Below, piece after piece: positions 49,401-59,768 of a DNA stretch of 64,000 nucleotides. The position numbers and the translations under genes are program-made. This DNA is from Chrysemys picta bellii. Taxonomy: Eukaryota; Chordata; Testudines; Emydidae. A model generated the notes under the pieces. The model did not search any database. It had not been told where the DNA came from and saw only the letters and a list, made by a program, of their open reading frames with translations. The number at the start of each line of letters is the position of its first letter. The stretch's first letter is position 1. The DNA is taken from the NCBI RefSeq assembly GCF_011386835.1, contig NC_088792.1:224529894-224593893 (forward strand). Reading direction: 5' to 3'.

Positions 49401-52400
49401 TAGTGAAAAACAAAATCCACAAACAAGTCCTTGCTCTGCACTGAAGAGGGGGGTGAAGAGCAAGTTACAGCTTTACCACCTGTCACGGGGTCGCTCACCA
49501 CACTGGCACCTCCTGCTGGACATTTCAGGAATTAGCTCAGTCCCAGCAGGAGCATCCTCAGGTGGTGGTGGCTCTCCTGTCCTCGCCTCCGCCTGCAGAC
49601 CCGTTACGGCTCCTTTCTCTCACTGTCTGCTTCGTGGCAGAGCCTTCCGGCCATGTCACCATCTGGTTTCTCCCCATTCCGGGAGACTCCTCCAATAAGA
49701 GTCCAGCTGCTCCTCGCAGCAGTTTGGCAGTTCACAGCCGGGCTGCTCCTTCAGCGGCTAGTGGGGTGGAGGGATCCAGGCCCACCCACTACTCCGGGCC
49801 CTGGGTCCAGGGACCCTGCAAACAGCAGTTTCCTGCTGCTTCCTCCTTCCAGCTCACTGTCTCTATTCCCTGGGCCACTTCCCCGCAGGCTCAGTTCCTT
49901 CTGCTCTTGCCTCTGGCTCCAGTTCCTTTGCCCTCTTCCCAGGGCCTCAAGCCTTTAAGTCCTGGCAGCCTCTAGGCAGGGCCAGCTTTAGGAACTGCGG
50001 GGCCCGATTCAAATACCCGGCGGCAGTCCGGGTCTTCAGCAGCACTTCGGTGGCGGGGGGTCCTTCACTCGCTCCGGGTCTTCCGTGGCACTGAAGGACC
50101 CCCCGCCGCCAAAGACCCGGAGTGAGTGAAGGGTCCCCCGCTGCCGAAGTCCTGGAGCGAGTGAAGGGCCGCCGAAGACCTGGAGCGAGTGAAGGACCCC
50201 CCGCCGCCGAAATGCCGCCGAAGACCCGGAGCGAGTGAAGGACCCCCTGCCGCCGAAGTGCTGCCGAAGACCCAGACAGCCGCCGAGTGAGTAAAAAAAA
50301 TTAAAAAGGCGCCTAAGGCGTGGGATCCTCTTAGGCACGGGGCTGATTCCGGGGAATCTGGGGAATCGGCCTAAAGCCGGCCCTGCCTCTAGGAAGCCAG
50401 TTGTCTCCCTAGGGCTCCCTGCAGCAGACTCCTTCAGTCTGGTCTGCAGGTTCCTTTTATTTGGGCCAGCTGCTCCCTGATTGGCTGGTCCAGCCATCGC
50501 CCTAATTGTCCGCAGCCACCACCCTAATTGGCTGTTTCCCCTGCAGCCACTCCTTTGGCTGCCTTGCACTCAGCCTCCCTAGGCTGGTTTTAACTCTCTC
50601 AGGGCCAGTGCGGGGCAGGAGCCCCATCACTCCACTATATCCACAACAATATGACAAACCCATTTGACCCTGAATCACATCCAAAGGTCCTTATCAACAT
50701 ATCTAGTGGAGTATATGTAACATCAGATGTATAAGACTCTACTGAAAACAGAAGATGTTGGTGAAGAACAAATGGAGAGATTTGTAAGAGAGGCACTTGA
50801 TCTGGTATCAAAACATTTTCTGACATGACCAAAAAAACCAAATTTAAGTCTGGCAAGGGAAGGACATTCACAGCAGCTATCAGTCCAGAAATTGTTTTCT
50901 GAAGATCCCTGTCCTTAGCAAGATGCAGAGATGATATTTCAATGGCAACTGTTCTTAGTCACTCAATAGGACCTGTGCCTACGTCCCTCTTGCATGCTGA
51001 TGGACCACTGAGAAAAACATACAAAACTGAATTAGGACATCAGCTGAAAGCTCAGGCTGAAAGAATGCATGACTTAAGATCATGCAACAAAGAAACTACA
51101 GTATACATCAAAAATGCTATGGCTGTCGTACAAGTGATGGCTGGAGACAAGATCCACACATGTGATGAACTGGCTGAGTACTTGAGGCAGATCCTAAAAG
51201 AATTTGACAAAGCCAGTTCTGCAATCAAAGTCTGACCAATATGACAACAGTAACCCTGTGAAAATTGCAGAAAAAACAGCATCAGACAGGATCTAAGGTT
51301 GGCTGCAAGAAATATCAGGTGATTGGTGGATGTCCTGTACATCCATGGAAAAAGTTTCTAAACATGGCATCCAACAAGCAGTCACTTGTAAAATTCCTCT
51401 GTGAATGTATGGTTCAAAATGCAGCTGAGAGTGTAGAGACACATACAACACAAACACTCCTTCTTGCTGGAGGCTTTTCCAATAGTGAAGTAGCAAAGTA
51501 GAAGTATCGAAGAAGCCCAAGTTTGCACAGTACTCAAGAGGAGGTGGACACAAGGACACTCTTCATGTGTATGTGCCAGTACAGCTTTTGGATCTCTTAG
51601 TAATTATGTCACCTGATACAGATGTTTTGGACCTTTCTGTTCACTACTTTCCAAAAATGGAACACATGGATAACATGTGGATTGAAACAGGCACCATTAC
51701 CAGCACATCAGACAAGTGTAACTTTATATCTGCACATGCAATTTGTGATGCACACACTCCTGACTTCTGCAACATACTTCCTGCTTTACATGCATTAACA
51801 GGAGGTGACTGTGTCATCCCTAACTGGTATAGGGAGGAAAAAAAAAATCTGTGTTTAATGTTGTCAAAACGAAGGAAGCGGACTTCTTCAGAGATCTTGC
51901 CAAATAGGGAGAGAGTGACAGACAATTTCTTCATTAGAGAAGTTGGTAGCAGTGCTGTATGATCAGAGTGAGAAAGGACAGGAGGAGACTCACAGAGATC
52001 TGAATCTAGCCATCAAAAAAGGACAAGTCACAGGCCAAACTCCTCACCATTTGAGGACAGTTTTGAAGAGCATCTCAAAGGAGCATCTTCACAAAACAAA
52101 GATTTGGATATCTTCACACTTAGGTAAACGAGACATTGGATCATCATTGCAACATGGATGGAAAAATGTGGATGATTAACTACTTTCTGTATTCTTCATG
52201 GGCCCAAAGGCACCTGAGCTTCTAAAAGACCTTATCTGTGCCTGTACCAGTAGGGTTTGGTGCACAATCATCTGTGTCTGTAGTCAGAAAATCTTTCTTG
52301 CACAGAACTGTGTACTTGCCAAGGCAATAAAACTGTGGTAACTCACATACTCTTGAGAGAGATCATGATGATAATGATAACTAGAAATGTCAAATTGTAT

Positions 52401-55400
52401 CTGTACAAATTTATAATTAGATTTTGTTTTACTCTTTAAACTGTTGTTGTGATGCTTTGAAGCCACAAAGAAATCCAGTTTTATGTCTTGAAATAATACA
52501 TAGTGTCATTAAGCTAACAGAAACGAATGCAAATATTTCGAACTGGTCAATTTTCAAACGGTCTTGCATGATATTCTTATCGATAAACTAGGCAAATACA
52601 ATTTAGATGGGGCTACTATAAGGTGGGTGCATAACTGGCTGGATAACCGTACTCAGAGAGTTGTTATTAATGGTTCCCAATCCTGCTGGAAAGGCATAAC
52701 GAGTGGGGTTCCGCAGGGCTCTGTTTTGGGACCGGCTCTGTTCAATATCTTCATTAACGACTTAGATATTGGCATAGAAAGTACGCTTATTAAGTTTGCG
52801 GATGATACCAAACTGGGAGGGATTGCAACTGCTTTGGAGGACAGGGTCATAATTCAAAATGATCTGGACAAATTGGAGAAATGGTCTGAGTTAAACAGGA
52901 TGAAGTTTAACAAAGACAAATGCAAAGTGCTCCACTTAGGAAGAAAAAATCAGTTTCACACATACAGAATGGGAAGAGACTGTCTAGGAAGGAGTATGGC
53001 AAAAAGGGATCTAGGGGTTATAGTGGACCACAAACTAAATATGAGTCAACAGTGTGATGCTGTTGCAAAAAAAGCAAACATGATTCTGGGATGTATTAAC
53101 AGGTGTGTTGTGAGCAAGACACGAGAAGTCATTCTTCCGCTCTACTCTGCGCTGGTTAGGCCTCAACTGGAGTACTGTGTCCAGTTCTGGGCACCGCATT
53201 TCGAGAAAGGTGGAGAAATTGGAGAGGGTCCAGAGAAGAGCAACAAGAATGATTAAAGATCTAGAGAATATGACCTATGAAGGAAGGCTGAAAGAATTGG
53301 GTTTGTTTAGTTTGGAAAAGAGAAGACTGAGAGGGGACATGATAGCAGTTTTCAGGTATCTAAAATGGTGTCTTAAGGAGGAGGGAGAAAACTTGTTCAC
53401 CTTAACCTCTAAGGATAGAACAAGGAGCAATGGGCTTAAACTGCAGCAAGGGAGGTCTAGGAAAAAGTTCCTAACTGTTAGGGTGGTTAAACACCGGAAT
53501 AAATTGCCTAGGGAGGTTGTGGAAGCTCCATCTCTGGAGATATTTAAGAGTAGGTTAGATAAATGTCTATCAGGGATGGTCTAGACAGTATTTGGTCCTG
53601 CCATGCGGGCAGGGGACTGGACCCGATGACCTCTCGAGGTCCCTCCCAGTCCTAGAATCTATGAATTTACCGTGTTTATGGTGTCATTATTGATCCTGTT
53701 GCTATGATACCAGCACCACTTGACAGCGCCACATCATTCTTCATATTTAAGTAGACATAATAAGCTTTTAAATTATGTACAATGTGGATGTGTGTAGATA
53801 GGATACATTAAGTCGACCAAATTGGTGGTGCCTGCCACTCGCTTATATGAGGCTATAATTTTCCTACCCATGAAGAGCTCAGTCATAGCAACCTTCTGAG
53901 TAAAAGCTTCTAAGTGTAATAAAGCTATTTTTCATTTTGCCCTTAAATATCAATCAAATAGAGGAACCTGGTAGTCACAGATGATTTTCCACAATCACTA
54001 ACAGATTCAGTTACGCTCTGCCCTGTTTCATTTCTCTATTTTCCAGCAGGTGGAGACAAAGCAGAACACTTTGCATAACCCCTCTCCAGAACTTTGAAAC
54101 ATGAGGGTTGGCTTCCAACACAGGAAGACACCGGTTGGATTATCTATAACCAAAATAAAAAGTGCTCTGTCAGAGCAAGCACGCCAAAGTTAAATAGGTA
54201 CAGAGTGCTTTGAAACTTGCGATTACTAATTATGACTCCTTCTTTGTAAAGTAAGCACTCTTTGGCAAATCCTCTCCATCAGCTTCTCCAGGGCCATGGA
54301 GGTCAGTGACAGCCGCAGAATCAGTGTGGACCCTCTGCATATGTTGGGAGAAGTAGTATTATAGGACCCAGCATAGAGCATCCACGAGTCTGACATGCTG
54401 GGGAGCTGTGCTCTGCAGTCCAGCACAAAGGGGTGGAGGAAGAGAGGCACAGAGTAAGGAGATTTGCATTGTCTGGGGAGGAGGTGACCCATGATGGTCT
54501 CATGGAATCTGTAAAGTAATCTCTGCTTCTTCTATTACTCAGGCTTTGTGCAGTGACCAGGATTTTTCCCGGTGGAAGAAAATCTTGTGAATTAATAATC
54601 TGCCAAAATCCCAGTGCCTCAATTGGCCAAATTCTCCAGGTATTTTCTTCCCCCACCTGGTACCTGCAGAAACATTCTGAGAAGGAATTGTTTGCAATGA
54701 GGCTCTGTAGAGTACTGGATCTTTCATTACTGGAAACCAAGCACTGAAGGTGGATAAGTGAGTGTTTTGCTTTGTCTCTACAGGCAGGAGAATGCTGAGA
54801 GATGAGAGAGTTCTCTACTGAAAACAATATTAGCACATCTGTGAAGTTGCTTGGAGTCTCTCTCCTTTCCCTTTCCTTTCTATGTGCACATAAAGCCACC
54901 ACAATTAGCTTCTCTATCAAAGGCATTCACTGTCCACATTATTTCAGCTACTGCTGTCACAACATTTTATCTCTGGAGGGCTACAAGCTTGGAACTATAC
55001 AGCATGCTTTCCCCCAGTGGCAGCTTCTCACTGAGCTGGAAGTGTGAATTCCACCTTGAAACATACCCATACTAGCTCTCATTGAGCTAGTGTGCTAAAA
55101 ATAGAGTGTAGCCATGTTGGTGTGAGAAGTGGGAAGGGAGAGTTGCCCTGAGCACATTAACCATCTCAGACATGTACATGTGTGGATCGGCTTGCCCATC
55201 CCGCTCCCCACACCGCCTCAGCTATGCTCTATTTTTAGGATGCTAGCTTCATCGGAACTAGCAAGGGTACGTCTCCTCAAGCTTACACCTTCCAGCTCTA
55301 ATGCGGACAAAGTCATAATTATCATTGGCCCAGAACGAGAGAAAACTCTTGAATGGGAAGTGCAAATGGCTTCAGTACTAGTGAACTCAGAAGTAAAGTT

Positions 55401-58400
55401 ACTGATAGTACTATCGACCTCATTAATTCCCAGAGGGCTGTTACGGTGTGGATCAGGGCAGGGATGGGCTGCTGTAGGAGCTGTTACACCAATTCTAGGT
55501 CACTGGAGGATCCCCTGTGCTGGGGTGATTGGCTTGTGGCCCCAAAGCCACCATAGCCATGTATTTTGTGTAGGTTTTCACATTACAATGGGTCTCCAAT
55601 GCAAGGGAAGATCTGAGCCTGTGTCTTCTAAAGGTGTCTGCCAATTCTAAGGAGGCAGGGATGCATTGGGAATAAGATAGTTAATTAAATCTTACTTGCA
55701 AGTGAATTAAATATAGAGAATGGGAAGTTAGAGCAGTAATGGAAAAATATGCAGCTTGAGTATTATTACTTTATTATTAACAACTTTTATTACAGTAGCA
55801 CCTACAGATCCCAGTCAAGACCCAGGCCCATTGTGCTAGGTACTGTTCAAACACATAGTGAGAGGCAGTCCCTGCGCAAGGAACTTGGGACTAGATTTTC
55901 AAAGGTATTTAGGTGTCTAAAAGGTACAAACAGATGACTACTGGAATTTTCAAAACTGGCTAAGTGCCCACTAGGAGCATATGTAACTTGCTTAGCTATT
56001 TTTGAAAATTTCACTAGGCACCTATTGTTCCTAAAATCTTTGAAAATCTGTCTCTTACAATCTAAATAGATAAGATACAAAAGCACAGGGGAAAGGAAGT
56101 ATTACTATCCCTATTTTATTATTGGGAACTGATGTAAAAAGAAGTTAAGTAACTTCTCATTATAGGGAAAATAGGGTGTTATTTTAAGTAATTAAAATAT
56201 AGGAGGGGCTCAGGAATAACATTTAATGATTTTTACCTCTATACAGGTTACTTGGGATTGAAGCTGTGAGAAATAAACCAGTTTGGTGCAACTTCTATAA
56301 ATGTATTAAAAGACTAAGCAAGCAGTTATAGAATAAATATGAATTTAAGCAACATATGTCACAAGCTAATTTAAGTTAAAGTTTTCCTAACTTAACTTAC
56401 AATGGTATAATGCAACTGTCAAATTAAGGCTGTAATTAAAACATAATCAGTAATTCAATGGTTCAATTTATCTACTTTGCCAGTGAACAAGTTAAGGAAA
56501 ACAATTCTGTTAAGATTTTGCAGGAAGGTTAATGGGAGAAGCTATTACCTTTTATTTTAACCCTTTAGCTAAGGTTCCATTAAAGGCAGAGGCTATTTCT
56601 TGTCTTTATTTTGAGGAAGTACAGCTCTTAAAATGGTTTCTTAGTCACTTCTTCCTCTGGTTGCTTTCTCCTGCTAAGCTTCGTGTTCACAGAAATCACA
56701 TCAAGCTTCTGTTTATTTACTCTATTTCCCCTCCCCACTTGAACACAATACCTGCATTTTTCTGCCAGTCATACACAGATATAGAATGTTTTCTAGAGAC
56801 CTATACTTAAACCGGTGTCATTCTAAAGCTGCTATGACCCAGGATCTCTTCATGTTAGATAACACTTAGGGGTTTAGTGTCTACTTTGAGGGGTAGTTGC
56901 AACACACATGCGTGTGCACACACACACACACTAATGGGCATTGGAGCGATTTGAGTGTCCTTGAATTGCTCTTCAGAAGGATTTTCATAACTTCTTCTCA
57001 AAGTCTTTAACTCATATGATTGGTCTTAGTTTGGAACTATGTTTATTGATAAAATGTAGCTTGGAGTTCTTTCGCATGTTGTGAGGAAAGTCTGGTCTCA
57101 TCTTTCTCAGCTGTAGACTTCAGGCTTGGCTTAGCTGGCGGTCAGAGTCTTTCACCTCTTCTTCTTTGGATGTCTGGTCCAGGGAACAAAGCATGATACA
57201 ACTTTGGGTGTTGTGTGATGTGAGAGAGCCCCACCTTCTTTCTGCATGGTTAGCATCTTTTGGATCAGTGACTCCTCTACTCAGCCCTGGGCCACTCCAG
57301 CATGTCAGCTATAGTTCATTGTGCACAATGACTTGACACCTTGATCTTGAAGTCATATAGAAGATGCCAGTTCAGTATGTATGTGTCTTGCACCAATTTG
57401 ATGATAATCGCAAACAGATGTTCTCGAAAACAAGACGCAAGAAGGTGCCATGTGATAAGGAACTGGTATGCAAACTTCTGCTTATGACCAAGACGTATCC
57501 TAATTGTTTAAATATAATTAATAGCTATTCAACATCCACACATCTACTCATTCCCACACACCATTGTGACCGTGAATTAATTATGACAGGTGGAATGTAA
57601 CTGAGAAGTGGGGCAGATCCTAGGGCAAGTGAATGACTGTACCCTAATAACCTGTTGCCTACAAAGCAGAAAGCTGCTTCAACCATCTCTTAGTAATGCT
57701 AACTTTCATTAAGCATTGAACATTAAACTATCATTAAATATTTCACACAGGACATCTGTAAAAGAGCCAGGAATTTAACCCAGATTGCCTCAAGTCTCAG
57801 TCCAGTGTCTTAGCCCCAAGCTCATCATCCTTGTTCACAGTTAAGCCCCTTATGTTTTCAGTCTTTTTTTTAAAATTGGGATGACTACAGCTACAAGACT
57901 GTATGGGGTCAGTTGTGGCTAATGATTTCCTGTCCAACAAAAAAGTCAAGTCACTTAAGGCTAAATTTTCAATTTTGTTGTTTAATTATGAGTGCCTCCG
58001 TTTTTGGGTGCTCAGCTTGACACACCTATGGTCTGGATTTCTGGAAAACTCCAGCTGAAGTCAATGGAAATTGTGAGTATTCAGCAACTCAGAAGATCAG
58101 GCATTAGGGTACAGATTTTTGAAAGGACCTCAGCACCTAAAAATGGGGTCAGATTTTCAAAACAGATCGGCTCCCATTCAAACACCAAAATAAGTGGCCA
58201 GATTTTTTTTTTTAAAAAGCACTCAGCACACTGAGCTGTTTTGCAAGTCGCATCCAGAGTTCTAAAAATATGCACCTGAGTTAGACGACACTTTTCAAAA
58301 GCTGACACCTCACCACTTTGTCTCTTTCCCTGACTCCACAAATCTCTAAAATGGGACAATTATCTATTAACCATTGAAAAGTGCTTTCAGACCCTAAGAA

Positions 58401-59117
58401 TAAAGGATCTGTACAAATCTGTTGAGGACAGATGGTACCAGAAAAACAACAACAACCCAGAATTCTATTTGAAATTTATGGAAAGCAAAGGAAAAATACC
58501 AGTGACAGATGTGCTAGTCCTGCAGACTGGTGTAGGAAGTGTAGTTTAAATATGTAAACAGCTTGTGTTTTATGAAGGGTGAGAATAGGAAATGAGACAA
58601 AAAAAAATAGAATTCTATCACCACTAACTGCAGTCACAGCTATTATAGAGAGTTCTGTTTCTTGACTTAGCAATACAAAGCCTTTGGATTTACACCAAAG
58701 AGCATTGTCATGTTTTGCTTTTAACAGCAGTGCACATAATTTTTTGGTGAGGACAGTTTGGGTGCCTGCTCCTAGTCAAATCATACCTCATAGAGGAGCA
58801 GAGCTTGGAAGCTAGTACTTTTTCAGTCTGGCATTTGTCACAAGTTGAACCAAAACCAAACAATGCTCCATTTCTAAATGGAGTTTTTGAATACTAAACA
58901 ACCTAAGTTGAACACATTTTGCCCACTTCTGAAGAAATTGGGTGCTAGCACACTTTCACAGTTATCCATGGAAAAAATATATTACCCAGAACTGGGCCAT
59001 GACGTTCACCCTTATAGTTTTCTCCATATCAGCATCTGGAAGGTCAAGAAATGTTTTCACATTTGCTATGCCTGCATCATTGACTAGGATATTAACATCC
59101 CCAACTTCTTTTTTAAC
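34308..59117 (-). CDS. SDR16C5: SDR16C-family retinol dehydrogenase (last five exons)
   Basis: Five minus-strand exons with GT/AG borders join without a frame break into 630 bp (209 codons and a stop). The product is the C-terminal two thirds of a classical short-chain dehydrogenase. It has 'NDAG' (usually NNAG), the catalytic Asn in 'RVNVMAQFW', Ser in '[10 protein letters not shown]', Tyr and Lys in 'DYSASK', and '[14 protein letters not shown]'. The C-terminus ('[12 protein letters not shown]', 'DQKRR') resembles SDR16C5 more than SDR16C6 or HSD17B11/13, judged from memory. Family members oxidise retinol to retinaldehyde with NAD on ER or lipid-droplet membranes. The first roughly 110 residues, with TGxxxGxG and the membrane anchor, are not in the window. 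Introns of 2.9-11.3 kb are loaded with transposons. No frameshift or stop was seen, so I treat it as functional. The paralogue assignment is less sure than the family. Confidence 0.82.
34617..36977 (-). mobile_element. Full-length hAT transposon with intact transposase
   Basis: 2361 bp. The left end starts CAGGGGTGTCAAACTCAA, and the right end read inward starts CACATGTGTCAAACTCAA. A perfect 8-bp target duplication ATATAGAT flanks it (34609-34616 and 36978-36985). It contains one intact 602-codon minus-strand gene. AT-rich subterminal DNA lies on the left and GC-rich 'gcgggccgga' repeats on the right. With intact coding, perfect duplication and recognisable ends, it looks like the youngest autonomous element in the window. 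It sits in the last SDR16C intron. Confidence 0.93.
34934..36742 (-). CDS. hAT transposase (BED finger, Charlie/GTF2IRD2-like)
   Basis: 602 residues from ATG 36742 to the stop at 34934, with no interruption. A BED-type zinc finger occupies about residues 13-58, with C32, C35, H50 and H55. The RNase H-like core has '[20 protein letters not shown]', with the first catalytic Asp, and '[12 protein letters not shown]'. An all-alpha insertion with '[11 protein letters not shown]' and '[20 protein letters not shown]' follows. The C-terminal hATC dimerisation region reads '[19 protein letters not shown]' and '[13 protein letters not shown]'. The domain order and motifs match hAT-Charlie transposases and the domesticated part of GTF2IRD2 and some ZBED genes. 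It would bind the 34617-36977 ends and move the element. It could instead be a co-opted gene, but the tight TIR and TSD frame argues for a transposon. No promoter was identified. Confidence 0.92.
   Translation of the reverse strand: MAKRKLDSENRGFQSRWENEYMFTEIAGKPVCLLCGSNIAVMKEYNLRRHYETKHENKFKNLSAGQKLQKVEELKKNLTSQQTFFTKAKSQSEAAVKASFIVAEEIAKSGRPFTEGEFVKNCMMKVCDVLCPDKTRAFANVSLSRNTVANRVCEMATDLKTQLIERAKDFVAYSLAVDETTDATDTAQLAIFIRGVDSNLCVTEEILDIKSMHGTTKGEDIFGNVFQSVTDMKLPWEKLVGLTTDGAPAMCGEKNELVGRMRSKMREENCAGELTVYHCIIHQESLSAKVLKMDHVMNTVTQTVNFIRAHGLNHRQFQSFLREIDSEFGDMPYHTEVRWLSRGKVLKRHFELREEICQFMDSKGKDCTVLRDEKWKCELAFLADITSHLSALNLQLQGREHIITDMHDAVKAFQVKLRLWETQMHQCNLSHFPCCQVIRNQESATVFPNATFAEKLSALRTEFARRFSDFEAQKSNFELLRNPFAVDVETAPVEMQMELIELQCNGTLKAKYDTAGPAQFTRFIPEAMPQLRQHAARILSMFGSTYLCEQLFSVMKINKTSHRSRLTDEHLQSILRIFTTQNLTPNINELVAKKRLQVSGSD
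37460..37582 (-). CDS. SDR16C exon: C-terminal substrate region
   Basis: 123 bp. The acceptor is CTCTTTTACCAG and the donor GTAAGA. It encodes '[20 protein letters not shown]' followed by '[20 protein letters not shown]', matching the SDR16C region that covers the substrate site and starts the C-terminal membrane-associated helix. A stop codon directly after the donor in genomic DNA (AAG TAA) is intronic if splicing is used, and the matching next exon supports splicing. Confidence 0.85.
37730..38020. mobile_element. Harbinger-type MITE
   Basis: The left edge TAA/GCCAGGTTTACACAAC and right edge '...gtgtagatgtagct' form degenerate terminal repeats. The interior has the typical 'gctgacctaacccccagcgta' stretch also seen at 60.6 kb. 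About 290 bp, no ORF. Confidence 0.6.
38823..39104. mobile_element. Harbinger-type MITE
   Basis: The left edge 'gactttgtctacattatgg' pairs with the right edge, read inward 'aaggcttggtctacgcttaa'. Internal text ('tgtcggcatagccccctag', 'tttttctgtcagtgtaggaac') recurs in the MITE at 40.8 kb. About 280 bp, non-coding. Confidence 0.65.
40335..40547 (-). mobile_element. tRNA-derived SINE with CR1-like tail (Cry I type)
   Basis: Read on the minus strand, the head (40547 leftward) is 'ggggagggatagctcagtgg' followed by 'gtgagctcaatcc', with A- and B-box-like sequences of a tRNA promoter. The body has 'tcagtacttggtcctgctag', and the tail 'gacctttcaaggtccctttc' resembles the CR1 3' end. It finishes in a short A/T-rich stretch. 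This layout is that of the cryptodiran turtle pol III SINE, which uses CR1 machinery for movement. Confidence 0.8.
40792..41052. mobile_element. Harbinger-type MITE
   Basis: The left edge TAA/GGCTTTGTCTATGC and right edge 'aagtgtagaccgaggg'/TTA are degenerate inverted ends. The interior is closely related to the MITE at 38823-39104. 261 bp, no ORF. Confidence 0.65.
41626..42552. repeat. Possible solo LTR of an endogenous retroelement
   Basis: It starts TGTGACAGG and ends AGTGACA, so its borders are TG...CA. It contains AATAAA at 42246-42251 followed by a GT-rich stretch, as expected for an LTR polyadenylation region. I recall similar text as a dispersed turtle repeat. No clear target duplication was found, and no internal viral genes are present. 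It lies in the intron between the YxxxK exon and the next SDR16C exon. Confidence 0.4.
42630..42774 (-). CDS. SDR16C exon: YxxxK active site
   Basis: 145 bp. The acceptor is a polypyrimidine tract followed by TTTACAG, and the donor is GTAAGT, a consensus match. It encodes '[20 protein letters not shown]' with catalytic Tyr and Lys, then '[19 protein letters not shown]', the post-active-site strand and the substrate-loop start. Phase is kept on both sides. Confidence 0.9.
43058..45585 (+). mobile_element. Cys-rich DNA transposon, copy B (unclassified)
   Basis: 2528 bp, with left end CACTGCTCTACAGCCAAAAT and right end ...TTGTAAACCAGTG, the same ends as copy A in opposite orientation. A TAA lies on both flanks (43055-43057 and 45586-45588), a probable 3-bp target duplication. 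By eye it is nearly identical to copy A throughout, including noncoding parts, so both come from a recent common source. It lies in an SDR16C intron. Confidence 0.78.
43568..45225 (+). pseudogene. Cys-rich putative transposase, copy B
   Basis: The frame is open from Met 43568 to a TGA at 44576-44578 (336 codons), where copy A has a Cys codon. It then continues at 44579-44911 and, after a small deletion and frame change near 44880, at 44911-45225 ('[17 protein letters not shown]'). A 3-base deletion near 43607 removes the first Cys of the first C-x2-C pair (copy A has 'NFCYVCGE', copy B 'NFYVCGE'). Disabling changes differ from those of copy A, so they arose after the copies separated. Function is unknown beyond a likely role in mobilising the element. 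Confidence 0.65.
45637..45826. mobile_element. Fold-back Penelope-end insertion
   Basis: A perfect 62-bp inverted repeat (45676-45737 and 45767-45828) surrounds a 29-bp loop and is preceded by an extra 39-bp terminus ('tatcagaggggtagccgtgt...'). A 13-bp direct repeat, TTGAAACATTTCA and TTGAAATATTTCA, flanks it (45624-45636 and 45827-45839) with one mismatch. The arms are the same short repeat as at 23533-23668. The perfect arm match indicates youth or gene-conversion-like copying. Confidence 0.8.
45840..49479. other. Intronic DNA around the SDR16C Ser exon
   Basis: Apart from the exon at 47568-47667, I see no gene. 46258-46520 has degenerate frames ('[19 protein letters not shown]') resembling the C-terminal part of an L2-type LINE RT, weakly. 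48190-48740 may be an LTR-like repeat but has no proven ends. Confidence 0.35.
47568..47667 (-). CDS. SDR16C exon: catalytic Ser
   Basis: 100 bp. The acceptor is CCATAG and the donor ACAG/GTTAGT. It encodes '[18 protein letters not shown]' then '[15 protein letters not shown]', with the substrate-positioning Ser in the ISS motif. It ends after the first base of the Asp codon completed by the next exon. Confidence 0.85.
49480..50640. repeat. GC-rich dispersed repeat hosting a hAT MITE
   Basis: GC-rich text from 'ctgtcacggggtcgctcacc' to 'ggcaggagccccatcactcc', interrupted by the hAT MITE at 49977-50385. The ORFs inside are Pro/Ser-rich and not convincing. It may be an LTR, but I found no target duplication. 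Confidence 0.4.
49977..50385. mobile_element. Non-autonomous hAT element with internal minisatellite
   Basis: The left end CAGGGCCAGCTTTAGG and the right end read inward CAGGGCCGGCTTTAGG form TIRs. A perfect 8-bp direct repeat CCTCTAGG flanks it (49969-49976 and 50386-50393). Inside, 50036-50280 is a tandem array of a roughly 35-50-bp GC-rich unit ('gccgaagacccggagcgagtg', 'aaggaccccccgccgccg') with one inverted unit at the left. 409 bp, no real gene. Confidence 0.9.
50641..52180 (+). pseudogene. Decayed PIN/XPG-nuclease-like repeat ORF
   Basis: Broken plus-strand frames (50942-51235, 51265-51501, 51567-51962, 51943-52179) carry pieces in a fixed order: '[19 protein letters not shown]', 'EEVDTR', '[20 protein letters not shown]' and '[13 protein letters not shown]'. 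The acidic motifs (E.DTR, SPDTDVL, HALTG.D) match a repeated animal ORF family with a PIN/FEN-like nuclease fold, as I recall it. Several stops and frame changes rule out a product. Its ends and its transposon class are not identifiable. It lies in the SDR16C intron upstream of the Ser exon. Confidence 0.5.
52558..53668 (+). mobile_element. CR1 LINE with RT C-terminal half
   Basis: Frame 52564-53256 shows '[20 protein letters not shown]' and the catalytic '[10 protein letters not shown]', then '[15 protein letters not shown]' and '[20 protein letters not shown]'. A one-base frame change near 53200 moves the rest to 53177-53584 ('[15 protein letters not shown]', '[14 protein letters not shown]'). 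The 3' end ('gacctctcgaggtccctccc', 'agaatctatgaa') is canonical CR1. It is 5'-truncated at about 52558. By eye it is less degraded than the CR1 at 13.3 kb. Confidence 0.92.
53669..58985. other. Intronic DNA with old repeats
   Basis: No exon is recognised. 55060-55300 is a degraded Harbinger-type MITE related to 27130-27376. 55775-56090 contains an old amniote repeat ('cccattgtgctaggtactgt', 'cttacaatctaaatag'), and 57960-58240 another. A (CA)n tract lies at about 56917-56932. The 201-codon minus ORF at 54321-54926 matches nothing I know and is probably chance. Confidence 0.4.
58986..59117 (-). CDS. SDR16C exon: NDAG and catalytic Asn
   Basis: 132 bp, 44 codons, starting and ending on codon boundaries. 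The acceptor is CTTTCCTTTCAG and the donor TGG/GTAATA. The product starts '[17 protein letters not shown]' and ends 'RVNVMAQFW'. It supplies beta strand 4, the NNAG-type turn and helix 5 with the tetrad Asn. The second residue of the usual NNAG is Asp here. It is the most upstream exon I can identify. Confidence 0.85.
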
Positions 59118-59479
59118 CTGAAAGGAAAGAAGGGAAAACCAAACTATTATATGATATTCATGCTATTTGTGCTTTACGTTTATAAAAACCATGTAGTGAT
59201 CTGTTCTATGTACTGCCTGAATATTTGCCATTACTATTTATTACCAATACTCTGGAAGCAGACTACATTTGGTAGGTGTTTTACAAACAGAGAGAAAGAC
59301 AATCCCTCATCCTGACCAGTTTATACTCTCAGAGGATTACTTTCAGATTCACACATGACTTTTCAATTAGTGTACGTGCCTAGAAAGGAGTTAATGGATT
59401 GATGGTAGTTTACCAACCAACTTCTAACACTTGAGTATGAAAAAACTCTTCAAGGAACAGATTTCTGCCTGTAGTTTAA

Positions 59480-59765
59480 GGCCAGGTCTACACTAACCCC
59501 CTAATTCGAACTAAGGTACGGAACTTCAGCTACGTGAATAACGTAGCTGAAGTTCGAAGTACCTTAGTTCGAACTTACCTTGGTCCACACTCGGCAGGCA
59601 GGCTCCCCCGTCGACTCCGCGGTACTCCTCTCGCCGAGCTGGAGTACCGCAGTCGATGGCGAGCACTTCCGGGTTCGACTTATCGCGTCCAGACTAGACG
59701 CGATAAGTCGAACCCAGAAGTTCGATCGCTCGCCGCCGAACTACCGGGTAAGTGTAGCCAAGGCC
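59480..59765. mobile_element. Harbinger-type MITE with two internal hairpins
   Basis: The ends are GGCCAGGTCTACACTAACC and, inward from the right, GGCCTTGGCTACACTTACC. The flanks are TAA on both sides (59477-59479 and 59766-59768), a perfect 3-bp duplication. Inside are two further palindromes: 'ttcgaactaaggta...taccttagttcgaa' (about 59504-59576) and 'cgacttatcgcgtccagact'/'agacgcgataagtcg' (about 59675-59712). 286 bp, no ORF. CpG density is high, unlike the surroundings. Confidence 0.85.
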
Positions 59766-59768
59766 TAA